From assembly GCA_023259235.1 (NCBI GenBank), contig JAHFQQ010000142.1, positions 1-8,646 on the forward strand: DNA of 8,646 bases, written 5' to 3'. This DNA comes from Polaromonas sp. GTDB lineage: Bacteria; Pseudomonadota; Gammaproteobacteria; Burkholderiales; Burkholderiaceae_C. Made by a program: the position numbers and the translations under genes. The notes under the pieces were generated by a model, which saw only the letters and a program-made list of their open reading frames with translations, was not told the DNA's origin and ran no database searches. This document shows positions 1 to 6,395 of this stretch, one piece after another (the stretch's first letter is position 1; each line of letters opens with the position of its first letter).

Positions 1-65
1 ATTTTTTAGGTCGCGTGAAGTTCTATAAACTGTTGCCATCAGGCCGCAGCGGAGCCGGGAAACAT

Positions 66-83
66 CAGTTAACGCCAGTTACG
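66..83. promoter_or_regulatory. Tandem direct repeat upstream of puuD (possible operator)
   Basis: Two near-identical words, cagttaacg and cagttacg, start 10 bp apart, one helical turn, about 95 bp before the puuD start. Such spacing can mark a regulator site. The rest of positions 1-175 holds no gene that I can support. The best sigma-70-like pair, ttgttc at 105-110 and ttacag at 128-133 with a 17-bp spacer, matches the consensus poorly. The regulatory reading is a guess from position and spacing only. Confidence 0.2.
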
Positions 84-175
84 TCTAGCCAGCGCGAGTT
101 TCTTTTGTTCGCGGCCTCTTTTTCTGCTTACAGCGCCCGCAGTGGTGAGCAGGCCGCTTTCAAAGGTTGAGGGTT

Positions 176-1393
176 ATGGAAAGCTACCTTCTGGACTGGG
201 CCAACCTGCTGCTGCGCTGGGTTCATGTCATCACCGCCATTGCGTGGATTGGTTCATCGTTTTATTTTGTCTTTCTCGATTCCAGCCTGACGCCGCCCGT
301 CGATGACGACTTGAAGAAGCAGGGTGTCAGCGGTGAACTCTGGGCGGTGCATGGCGGCGGCTTTTATCACCCGGTCAAGTTTGCGGTTCAACCGCCGAGC
401 CTGCCGGCGCACCTGCACTGGTTCTATTGGGAAAGCTACAGCACCTGGCTGTCGGGATTTGCGCTCTTTACGATTTCCTATCTCTGGAACGCCAGCGCCT
501 ATCTGATCGACAAGTCGCTGATGAACTGGTCGCCGGCCATGGCGATTGCGGTCGCGCTGTCATTCCTGGTGGTGTTCTGGCTGCTCTACGACGGCGTCTG
601 CCGCCTGTTGGGCCGGGGCAGGCATGGCGATGCCATTATTGGCGCATTGGTCGCGCTGCTGGTGTGCGCTGCGGCGTACCTGGCCTGTCGCTGGTTTGCC
701 GGGCGCGCGGCCTTTTTGCTGGTCGGGGCCATGATGGCCACGGCGATGAGTGCCAATGTGCTGGCCTGGATCATCCCCGGTCAGAGAAAAGTGGTCGCAA
801 GCATCAAGGCCGGCCAGCCAGTGGACCCGGTCCATGGCCAGCGCGGCAAGCAGCGCAGCGTCCACAACACCTACTTCACGCTGCCGGTGCTGTTTGCCAT
901 GCTGAGCAACCACTACAGCTTCACCTGGAGCCACCCGCAAAACTGGCTGGTGCTGGTGCTCATGATGCTGGCAGGCGCGGCCATTCGCCAGTTTTTTGTA
1001 CTGCGCCACGGCTACAAGCTCGGGCGCAACCGTCATCCGCTGCCCTACGCGCTGGCCGGAGTGGCTGTGATCATCGGCACAATCGTCTGGATGAAACCAG
1101 TTGCTATTACTTCTATAGCCGATACCGAAGATCCCATGAGGGCTACAGGCAAAATTGGTTATAAACAAGTGCAAGTGGTGCTGGCCCAGCGCTGCTACCC
1201 CTGCCACGGTGCGCAGGTGCAAATGAAGAACGTCAGGCTCGATTCACCCGAGGCCGTCAAGCTTCACGCGCAGGCGCTGTACCTGCAGGCGGTGGTCACA
1301 AAAGTCATGCCCATGAACAACGCGACGGGTATTACAGAGGCTGAGCGCGCGCTGATAGGTCAGTGGTTTCTGGACGGAGCGAAGACGGAATGA
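176..1393 (+). CDS. puuD: Urate hydroxylase/oxidase PuuD, membrane protein with C-terminal cytochrome c domain
   Basis: Predicted to oxidise urate to 5-hydroxyisourate at the inner membrane, passing electrons through its own haem c domain to the respiratory chain rather than to oxygen as soluble uricases do (family knowledge). The 405-residue protein has an N-terminal DUF989-type urate oxidase domain with about eight hydrophobic segments (residues 15-34, 90-108, 121-145, 153-172, 179-201, 231-247, 255-275, 289-306). Residues 331-405 form a cytochrome c domain with the haem motif CYPCH at 340-344 and candidate axial methionines at 378 and 380. The ATG at 176 is chosen because AAAGG lies 9 nt upstream; an in-frame TTG at 167 is a weaker alternative. 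Residues 309-330 are encoded by an interspersed repeat. The gene converges with emrE, leaving 31 bp between stops and no clear terminator. No other urate or allantoin genes are visible beside it. Confidence 0.9.
   Translation: MESYLLDWANLLLRWVHVITAIAWIGSSFYFVFLDSSLTPPVDDDLKKQGVSGELWAVHGGGFYHPVKFAVQPPSLPAHLHWFYWESYSTWLSGFALFTISYLWNASAYLIDKSLMNWSPAMAIAVALSFLVVFWLLYDGVCRLLGRGRHGDAIIGALVALLVCAAAYLACRWFAGRAAFLLVGAMMATAMSANVLAWIIPGQRKVVASIKAGQPVDPVHGQRGKQRSVHNTYFTLPVLFAMLSNHYSFTWSHPQNWLVLVLMMLAGAAIRQFFVLRHGYKLGRNRHPLPYALAGVAVIIGTIVWMKPVAITSIADTEDPMRATGKIGYKQVQVVLAQRCYPCHGAQVQMKNVRLDSPEAVKLHAQALYLQAVVTKVMPMNNATGITEAERALIGQWFLDGAKTE
1102..1164 (+). repeat. Interspersed repeat, copy A, inside puuD
   Basis: The left arm at 1102-1119 (tgctattacttctatagc) can fold as gctat/atagc. 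Twenty bases later comes gggctacag at 1140-1148, then an A/T-rich tail. The copy at 3162-3226 has the same layout with no gap: 14 of 18 matches in the arm, the same 20-bp spacer length, and an identical gggctacag. In copy A the whole element is read in the puuD frame without a stop because the arm is read ATA-GCC. It encodes residues 309-330 between the last membrane segment and the haem domain. From memory, similar repeats are scattered through Polaromonas and Rhodoferax genomes, usually between genes. I know of no transposase tied to them. Confidence 0.7.
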
Positions 1394-1424
1394 GCCCGCA
1401 AATCAATGGGTGAACTGCGTCGTG

Positions 1425-1757
1425 TCAGTTTCCGGCCGACTTTGAAAAAAGTTTCAGCACCACGACGCCGGCAATGATGAGCGCCATGCCCAGCATGCCG
1501 GCCAGATCGATTTTTTGCTGGTGAAAGATGAAGGCGGCAATGCTGATCAGCACAATACCCAGACCCGACCAGATTGCGTAGGCCACGCCTGTTGAGATGC
1601 CTTTCATGGCCACGGTCAGCAAATACAGGGCGATTGAATAACCTGTGATGGCAATGAGTGAAGGTACCAGCCGGGTGAAGCTGTCACTGGACTTCAATGC
1701 CGTGGTGGCGATGACTTCGGAAACGATGGCGATGCCCAGCGCGAGGTAGGAATTCAT
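1425..1757 (-). CDS. emrE: Small multidrug resistance (SMR) efflux protein, EmrE/Qac type
   Basis: A proton-coupled exporter of lipophilic or quaternary cations that works as an antiparallel dimer in the inner membrane (family knowledge). The protein has 110 residues, the same length as E. coli EmrE, and four hydrophobic helices. The essential proton/substrate glutamate is E14, in SEVIATT. The substrate-binding aromatic residues Y60 and W63 fall in TGVAYAIWSGLG, which matches the Qac/EmrE subtype better than the guanidinium exporter Gdx/SugE. The ATG at 1757 is chosen because AAGGA lies 9 nt upstream and the protein then aligns with EmrE from its first residue; the longer open frame to 1808 adds a hydrophilic tail foreign to the family. 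It is divergent from the glycerate kinase gene (77 bp) and convergent with puuD. I see no guanidine riboswitch upstream. The exact substrate cannot be told from sequence. Confidence 0.93.
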   Translation of the reverse strand: MNSYLALGIAIVSEVIATTALKSSDSFTRLVPSLIAITGYSIALYLLTVAMKGISTGVAYAIWSGLGIVLISIAAFIFHQQKIDLAGMLGMALIIAGVVVLKLFSKSAGN

Positions 1758-1834
1758 GCGGCTTCTTCCTTGGTGGCGACCAGAAATTCTAGGCTCTCCG
1801 GCCAGCACGGCACAATCCGCTCCAGAGCCCAGTC

Positions 1835-3178
1835 ATGACCACATTTACCTTTAACTCGATTGCCAGCGTCAGCGCGCAACCGCGCCAGTTCCTTGAATAT
1901 CTTTACCAGGCCGCCGTGACGCGCGCGCTGCCGCTGCACAACACCGCTGCGCATCTGCCGAGGCCGCCGCGTGGGCGAACCCTCGTTCTGGGCGCGGGCA
2001 AGGCAGGCGGCTCCATGGCGCAGGCGGTGGAAGCGCTCTGGCCGCCGGATGCGCCGCTCGAAGGTCTGGTCGTGACGCGTTACGGGCATACGCCGCCGCG
2101 CCCTGCGGGATTGAGGCAGCGCATCGAGATCGCCGAAGCGGCGCACCCGGTGCCAGACGCAGCGGGCCTGGCCGCAGCGCAGCGCATGCTGGCGCTCACG
2201 CAAGGGCTGACTCCGGATGACCTTGTGCTGTGCCTGATCTCGGGCGGCGGCTCGGCGCTGCTGACCTTGCCCGCCGATGGCCTCACCCTGGAAGACAAGC
2301 AGCACATCAACCAGGCGCTGCTCAGCAGCGGCGCCAATATTGCCGAAATGAACTGTGTCCGCAAGCACCTCTCACGCATCAAGGGGGGGCGGCTGGCCGC
2401 CGCCTGCGCGCCTGCGCGCGTCGTCACGCTCACCATCAGCGACGTGCCGGGTGATGATCCGTCCATCATCGCCAGCGGCCCGACCGTTCCCGACGCCAGC
2501 ACGTGCGCCGACGCGCTGGCCATTCTAAGGCGCTACGCCATCGAAGTGCCGGCGGCCGTGCTGGCCCAGCTCAAAAGTGGCGCCCTGGAAACCCCCAAGC
2601 CCGGTGATGCCGTCTTCAACCGCAATGAGGTGCACCTGATCGCCACGCCGCAGCAAAGTCTGGAAGCTGCAGCGGCGGCGGCGCAAGCTGCCGGTTTGGC
2701 GGCTTACATCCTCAGTGACGAAATGCAAGGCGAGTCGCGTGAGGTTGGCAAGGTGCAGGCGGCGCTGGCGCGTGCGGTGGCAAACAAGGGCCAGCCTTTC
2801 CTGAAGCCCTGCGTGATCTTGAGCGGTGGCGAGACCACGGTCACCATCAGGAAACAGCCTGATAGTGAACCGCGCGAGAACCGGGGCAGAGGCGGCCGGG
2901 CCGGCGAGTTCTGCATGGGGCTGGCGCTGGCGCTTCAGGGCCGGAGCGGCGTGTACGCGCTGGCGGCCGATACCGACGGCATCGACGGCGTTGAAGACAA
3001 CGCGGGTGCTTTTGTGGTGCCCGATACGCTGCAGCGGGCGCAGGCGGCGGGCATGAAGCTGGACCAGTATCTGGACCGCAACGACGCCTACGGTTATTTC
3101 AGCGGCATCGGCGATCTGCTTGTCACCGGGCCAACACACACCAATGTTAATGATTTCAGGGTGCTACTTATTTTATAG
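1835..3178 (+). CDS. gckA: Glycerate 2-kinase, type-2 (MOFRL) family
   Basis: Predicted to phosphorylate D-glycerate with ATP to 2-phosphoglycerate, the last step of the glycerate/tartronate-semialdehyde route of glyoxylate assimilation. Older databases often call this family TtuD, hydroxypyruvate reductase. The 447-residue length is normal. The N-terminal DUF4147 domain contains GAGKAG (53-58, with the conserved lysine K56), SGGGSALL (136-143), NCVRKH...KGGRLA (173-188) and SDVPGDDPSIIASGPT (202-217). The MOFRL domain (about 325-443) carries ADTDGIDG (378-385) and TGPTHTNVNDFR (431-442). The start ATG has only a weak Shine-Dalgarno (AGAG about 10 nt upstream), and no longer frame is better. 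The last residues, VLLIL, and the TAG stop are encoded by the left arm of an interspersed repeat. Urate breakdown yields glyoxylate, so the nearby puuD gives a plausible metabolic link, but emrE on the other strand lies between them. Confidence 0.92.
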   Translation: MTTFTFNSIASVSAQPRQFLEYLYQAAVTRALPLHNTAAHLPRPPRGRTLVLGAGKAGGSMAQAVEALWPPDAPLEGLVVTRYGHTPPRPAGLRQRIEIAEAAHPVPDAAGLAAAQRMLALTQGLTPDDLVLCLISGGGSALLTLPADGLTLEDKQHINQALLSSGANIAEMNCVRKHLSRIKGGRLAAACAPARVVTLTISDVPGDDPSIIASGPTVPDASTCADALAILRRYAIEVPAAVLAQLKSGALETPKPGDAVFNRNEVHLIATPQQSLEAAAAAAQAAGLAAYILSDEMQGESREVGKVQAALARAVANKGQPFLKPCVILSGGETTVTIRKQPDSEPRENRGRGGRAGEFCMGLALALQGRSGVYALAADTDGIDGVEDNAGAFVVPDTLQRAQAAGMKLDQYLDRNDAYGYFSGIGDLLVTGPTHTNVNDFRVLLIL

Positions 3179-3226
3179 CTTCTTGCGCCCGTTGTTACTG
3201 GGCTACAGCCTGTTTTTTCTTAAATT
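3162..3226 (+). repeat. Interspersed repeat, copy B, overlapping the glycerate kinase stop
   Basis: The left arm at 3162-3179 (tgctacttattttatagc) can fold as gctac/atagc with one G-T pair. It is followed by a 20-bp spacer, gggctacag at 3200-3208, and a T-rich tail running to about 3226. It has the same architecture as the copy inside puuD. The in-frame TAG that ends the glycerate kinase gene lies in the atagc half of the arm, so the last four to five residues and the stop come from the repeat. The outer right boundary is uncertain. Confidence 0.72.
3200..3218 (+). terminator. Possible weak intrinsic terminator in the tail of repeat copy B
   Basis: The bases gggctacagcct can form a four- to five-pair stem around a four-base loop (taca) and are followed by tg and six T residues at 3213-3218. 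It lies 22 bp past the glycerate kinase stop, where a terminator is expected. The stem is short, so termination may be inefficient. Copy A inside puuD lacks the T run, as a translated element would need to. Confidence 0.28.
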
Positions 3227-3242
3227 CAAGGGCGGAAGGGCG

Positions 3243-3258
3243 GCACGCTGCAGCGTGC
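3243..3258. repeat. Perfect 16-bp palindrome between convergent genes
   Basis: gcacgctgcagcgtgc equals its own reverse complement. It lies in the 118-bp gap between the stops of the glycerate kinase and the dehydrogenase-like gene. It could be a hairpin near the ends of both transcripts, or a protein-binding site. No T run follows on either strand, so a classical terminator is not supported. Confidence 0.5.
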
Positions 3259-3296
3259 GGATCTGCCGGGCATGCGCGGAGTCTGGTATCCCGATC

Positions 3297-4424
3297 TCAG
3301 CGCAGCCGGGCCGGTGACAGCGCGGCCGCCTCGACGCCGTGCCGGATCAGTTCAGCCGGTCGGGCTACATGACGCAGCAGGGCATCGGCCAGCGCGCCAG
3401 CGCCGGCCGCGGTCTGGATGCCGTAGCCGCCCTGCGCCGCCAGCCAGAAAAAGCCGGGGCAGGCGTCATCCCAGCCGATCACCAGTTCGCCATCAGGAAC
3501 AAACGAGCGCAGCCCGGCCCAGGTGCTGGTGGGTCGCCGGATCTGCAGCGATGAGACGGATTCGATCTGGTGAATGCCCATGGCAATGTCCAGTTCCTCA
3601 GGCGCCACATCGTGCGGTACCGTCGGGTCAGCATTGGCGGGCGAGCCCAGCAGTTGGCCGGCGTCGGGCTTGAAGTAATAGCTTTCGTCCATGCCCACCA
3701 CGGCGGGCCAGCCGGCGCTGTCAACGCCCTCTGGTGCCTTGAAGGTGAAGGCGCTGCGCCGGTGCGGCACCAGCCCGATGGGCGCAGCGCCAAACAGGCC
3801 TGCCAGCTCGTCGGCCCAGGCGCCAGCAGCGTTGACCACGCTGCGTGCCTGCAGCGTTTGGCCATCGGCAAACTGGAGCGCCCAGCCTTGGCCATCGTGC
3901 GTGGCCTGCGTCAGCGTGGCGCTGGTGCGCAGCTCGCCGCCGCGCTGCTTGAAGCCACGCAGAAAGCCTTGGTGCAGCGCATGCACGTCGATGTCCTGGG
4001 CGTCGGGGTCGTACAGGGCGCCGTGTACCAGTTCGGGCCGCAGGCAGGGCGCAAGGGCCAGGGCGGCGCGGGCGTCCAGCACCCGGAGGCCGGGGCAGCT
4101 CGTGGCGAGTTCGGCGCGGGTTTTCTCCATCAGCGCTTCCTGGCCGTGAGTGGCGAGGTAGAGCGCACCCCGGGGCCGCATGAGTGGAGTGGTGGCAAAG
4201 CCTTCGGGTGGCTGTTCGTAAAACGCCCGGCTGGCACGGGTCAGCGCCCGCACGGCGGGCGGCCCGTAGCTTTCCATGAACATCGCGGCCGAGCGGCCGG
4301 TCGAGTGATAACCGGGCTGGGCCTCGCGCTCGACCAGTACCACGCTGCGTTGCCCGGCCAAGCGCCAGGCCAGCGATGCGCCGGCGATTCCGGCGCCAAA
4401 GATGGCGATGTCACAGTCTTTCAT
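3297..4424 (-). CDS. FAD-dependent D-amino-acid dehydrogenase-like oxidoreductase, DauA family
   Basis: A DAO-superfamily flavoprotein expected to oxidise the alpha C-N (or C-O) bond of a small substrate with FAD as acceptor. The 375-residue protein opens with the Rossmann motif GAGIAG (10-15), then the ribose-binding glutamate region VEREAQPGYHSTGRSAA (31-47). It resembles Pseudomonas DauA (D-arginine dehydrogenase) along its whole length, as I recall that sequence. Carboxylate- and active-site positions of DauA appear kept: Y53, R222 in HRRSAF, Y249 in ESYYFKPDAG, R306 in WAGLRSF, and the FAD loop QGGYGIQT (331-338). DauA E87, which binds the guanidinium of D-arginine, is replaced by alanine, and H48 and T50 by methionines. 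A substrate other than D-arginine is therefore likely. The ATG at 4424 gives the same N-terminus as DauA; a GTG at 4445 is possible. It starts 24 nt after the methyltransferase stop, so the two are probably cotranscribed. Confidence 0.85.
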   Translation of the reverse strand: MKDCDIAIFGAGIAGASLAWRLAGQRSVVLVEREAQPGYHSTGRSAAMFMESYGPPAVRALTRASRAFYEQPPEGFATTPLMRPRGALYLATHGQEALMEKTRAELATSCPGLRVLDARAALALAPCLRPELVHGALYDPDAQDIDVHALHQGFLRGFKQRGGELRTSATLTQATHDGQGWALQFADGQTLQARSVVNAAGAWADELAGLFGAAPIGLVPHRRSAFTFKAPEGVDSAGWPAVVGMDESYYFKPDAGQLLGSPANADPTVPHDVAPEELDIAMGIHQIESVSSLQIRRPTSTWAGLRSFVPDGELVIGWDDACPGFFWLAAQGGYGIQTAAGAGALADALLRHVARPAELIRHGVEAAALSPARLR

Positions 4425-4448
4425 TGGGGGAATTCTCGCATGCACCGC

Positions 4449-5312
4449 CTAGCGCCGCGCGGCCGTTAACAAAAGTTCGTTGGGACCTTCCCAGCCGTCT
4501 GTCGTTGTGAATTGGTCCAGGCGCTCTTCCATCTCGCTCCATGCGGCCTGCGCCGCCGCAGCGTCGAGTTTGCCGAGGATCTGCTGGATCGGGCTGGCTG
4601 ATGACTGTATGAATTCGAGGTAGTGTCTGGCAGAGGGCAAACGGAACGGCGCCCCCAGCACGGTTGTCGCCACATCCCTGAACCCGGCGCTGCGAAACAG
4701 CTCGTCAGCCAGGCCGGGTTTGCCCAGGCTCAGCAGGCCACCCGGCTGGTAGGGGTCGCGCGGCGGCAGGCCCGCATGTTTGAGTGCCGTTGACATCAGG
4801 ATCCCGATGCACGGGTTCTTTTCGGGGCGCGAGAACACCAGGGTGCACACGCCGCCACCGGGCCGGACCACCCGGTGCAGCTCCTGCAGGCCCTTGAGCG
4901 GATTCGGGAAAAACATCAGCCCGAGCCGGCACACGGCGGCATCGAAGCTTGCCGGCTCGAACGGCAGCAATTCGCCATCGGCAACAAGGGTTTGCACATT
5001 GTTGTAGCCGGCGCGCCTGGCGTTGTCCTGGGCCAGCGTCAGTATGGCGGGTGAAATGTCAGTTGCGGTCACCAGGCCTTGCGGCCCTACCCGTTGCGCG
5101 ATGTCCAGTGTCTGGTCGCCGGCGCCAGCGGCCACGTCAAGGACACGCGAGTTTCGCGCGACCCCTGCCATGTCGAGCATGGCCTCGGTAGCCTGGCGCA
5201 GCCAGACCCGGATCTGCGCGGTGTGATCGTTCCAGCCTTTTGCGGACTGGTTCCACTGGGTGCGAACGGCATCCTTGAAGGCTTGAGGCTCTGTGGCGGA
5301 CGTGGTCAGCAT
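4449..5312 (-). CDS. Class I SAM-dependent methyltransferase (UbiE-like fold)
   Basis: Transfers a methyl group from S-adenosylmethionine to an unknown acceptor, probably in the cytoplasm. The 287-residue protein has the SAM-binding motif I VLDVAAGAGDQT (57-68), the acidic ribose contact in TATDIS (D85), the motif ADGELLPF (111-118) with the adenine-contact aspartate, FDAAVCRLGLMFFPN (123-137) and the post-II motif VVRPGGG (148-154). After residue 160 the sequence is family-variable and probably sets the substrate. The ATG at 5312 is preceded by a strong AAGGAGA 7 nt upstream, which favours it over the longer open frame reaching 5399. It heads a probable operon with the FAD dehydrogenase and is divergent from a LysR regulator 117 bp away. 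Despite the UbiE-like motifs I do not call it ubiE, because the neighbourhood has no ubiquinone genes. Confidence 0.88.
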   Translation of the reverse strand: MLTTSATEPQAFKDAVRTQWNQSAKGWNDHTAQIRVWLRQATEAMLDMAGVARNSRVLDVAAGAGDQTLDIAQRVGPQGLVTATDISPAILTLAQDNARRAGYNNVQTLVADGELLPFEPASFDAAVCRLGLMFFPNPLKGLQELHRVVRPGGGVCTLVFSRPEKNPCIGILMSTALKHAGLPPRDPYQPGGLLSLGKPGLADELFRSAGFRDVATTVLGAPFRLPSARHYLEFIQSSASPIQQILGKLDAAAAQAAWSEMEERLDQFTTTDGWEGPNELLLTAARR

Positions 5313-5429
5313 GGAAGAATCTCCTTGAGATAGGTGGCTGGATGAAGGGCGTCCCAGTCTAGGCGGCAGACAGGCCCGCCACAAGCAACAGGGCTGCATA
5401 ATGGGGTCGCACTATTGCATACCCCGGCC
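5313..5429. promoter_or_regulatory. Divergent promoter region of the methyltransferase operon and the LysR gene
   Basis: This 117-bp gap must hold promoters for both directions. The word tgcata occurs at 5395-5400 and 5416-5421, starting 21 bp apart, two helical turns. A T-N11-A pattern at 5399-5411 lies within the same stretch. Both are compatible with LysR-type binding next to the regulator's own start. On the - strand, TTGTGG (-35-like) and TAGACT (-10-like) sit 17 bp apart at about 5359-5387. These matches are weak and could be chance. No good Shine-Dalgarno precedes the LysR start. Confidence 0.35.
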
Positions 5430-6323
5430 ATGTTCGACTGGAACGACCTCAAATACCTGCTGGCGGTCGCGCGCCACCAAAGCACCAGCGCGGCCAGCCG
5501 CGCGCTGGCGGTCAACCAGTCCACCGTCCAGCGCAGGATTGTCGAACTTGAACGGCGGATCGGGCAACTCCTGGTGCAACGCCACCCGACCGGGTACCGC
5601 CTGACAGCGTTCGGTGAACAGTTGTTGCCGCTTGCGGAGCGCGTCGAGCAGGCCGTGCTCGCCCTCACCCGGCAGGTCGAGACATTTCAGCGCGAGGTGA
5701 CCGGCGTGGTCCGCGTGACCTGCCCCGAGCCGCTGGTCTATCGCATCACCAACTCCCCGCTGCTCGATCGCTTTTATGCCCGGTATCCAGGACTCAAAGT
5801 CGAGTTTGTGATGAGCGACAAGTACCTGGATTTCGCCAAGGGCGAGGTGGATGTTGCCCTGCGCTCGGGCGACACGGACGACAATGCGCTTGTTGGGCGA
5901 AAGATCGGCGATTCCCTGTGGGCGGTCTATGCCAGCCCCAGGTACATCGCGCGGCGCGGTCGGCCTGAACGGATCGAAGATCTTGAAAGCCACGATTGGG
6001 TCGGATTCGACGAATCGATGGCGAACCACAGAGCGGCTCAATGGCTGCGGCAGATCGCCCCGGCCGCGCATGTCGTTGCCCGCAACAGCAGCGTGCTGGG
6101 CCTGGTTTACGCGGTGAAATCCGGCATCGGACTGGCGCCGCTGCCAACCGCGCTCGGCGATGCCGAGGCCGATCTGGTGAAGGTGCTCGGCCCCATTCCT
6201 GAACTGGCCCGAATCTGGCGCTTGCTGACCACCCCGGAGCTGCGGCACACGCCACGCGTCGCGGCATTTTTTGATTTTATGGTTGACGAGATCGACACAC
6301 TTCGACCGATCATCACGGGGTGA
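5430..6323 (+). CDS. LysR-type transcriptional regulator
   Basis: A DNA-binding regulator of normal family length (297 residues). Residues 3-62 form the winged helix-turn-helix (WNDLKYLLAVARHQSTSAAS, recognition helix around VNQSTVQRRI, wing RHPTGYRLTAFG). A linker helix spans about 63-90. The periplasmic-binding-protein-like effector domain runs from about 93 to 290, with typical blocks VDVALRSGD (140-148) and YAVKSGIGLAPLP (227-239). The ATG at 5430 gives the usual short N-terminus; an in-frame TTG at 5415 would add five residues. Neither has a clear ribosome binding site. The gene is divergent from the methyltransferase/dehydrogenase pair, the classical arrangement for a LysR protein and its target, so control of that pair and of itself is the likely role (inference). 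The effector is unknown. It converges with the aldo/keto reductase over 72 bp with no obvious terminator. Confidence 0.92.
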   Translation: MFDWNDLKYLLAVARHQSTSAASRALAVNQSTVQRRIVELERRIGQLLVQRHPTGYRLTAFGEQLLPLAERVEQAVLALTRQVETFQREVTGVVRVTCPEPLVYRITNSPLLDRFYARYPGLKVEFVMSDKYLDFAKGEVDVALRSGDTDDNALVGRKIGDSLWAVYASPRYIARRGRPERIEDLESHDWVGFDESMANHRAAQWLRQIAPAAHVVARNSSVLGLVYAVKSGIGLAPLPTALGDAEADLVKVLGPIPELARIWRLLTTPELRHTPRVAAFFDFMVDEIDTLRPIITG

Positions 6324-6395
6324 GTGCGCGGACGCGAACAAGGTACGAAGTTCAAGCCGGAATCTGCGTCGCTTGCGCCCGTTGCACCGGTCCGT

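Noticed and set aside
560..1222. - strand open frame of 220 codons opposite puuD
   Set aside because: His/Gln-rich translation without motifs, fully covered by the well-supported puuD.
1394..1424. Bidirectional terminator between puuD and emrE
   Set aside because: The 31-bp gap shows no G+C-rich stem with a T run on either strand.
1425..1757. Guanidinium exporter Gdx/SugE with a guanidine riboswitch
   Set aside because: Residues around Y60 and W63 fit the EmrE/Qac subtype, and the 77-bp upstream gap is too short and lacks riboswitch-like structure.
4425..4445. Longer start (GTG at 4445) for the FAD dehydrogenase
   Set aside because: The ATG at 4424 aligns residue for residue with the DauA N-terminus, and the GTG has no well-spaced ribosome binding site.
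3570..4469. Long + strand open frame opposite the FAD dehydrogenase
   Set aside because: It is antisense to a gene with strong family motifs; its translation shows no domain and is rich in Gly, Ala and Arg as expected for a shadow frame.
5412..6341. Long - strand open frame opposite the LysR gene (over 300 codons)
   Set aside because: It has no recognisable domain, a low-complexity composition typical of antisense frames in G+C-rich DNA, and lies wholly over a clear LysR gene.
6372..6384. Third copy of the interspersed repeat (cttgcgcccgttg is identical to a 13-bp part of copy B)
   Set aside because: Neither the fold-back arm nor the gggctacag core is present around it, so it is either chance or too decayed to support.
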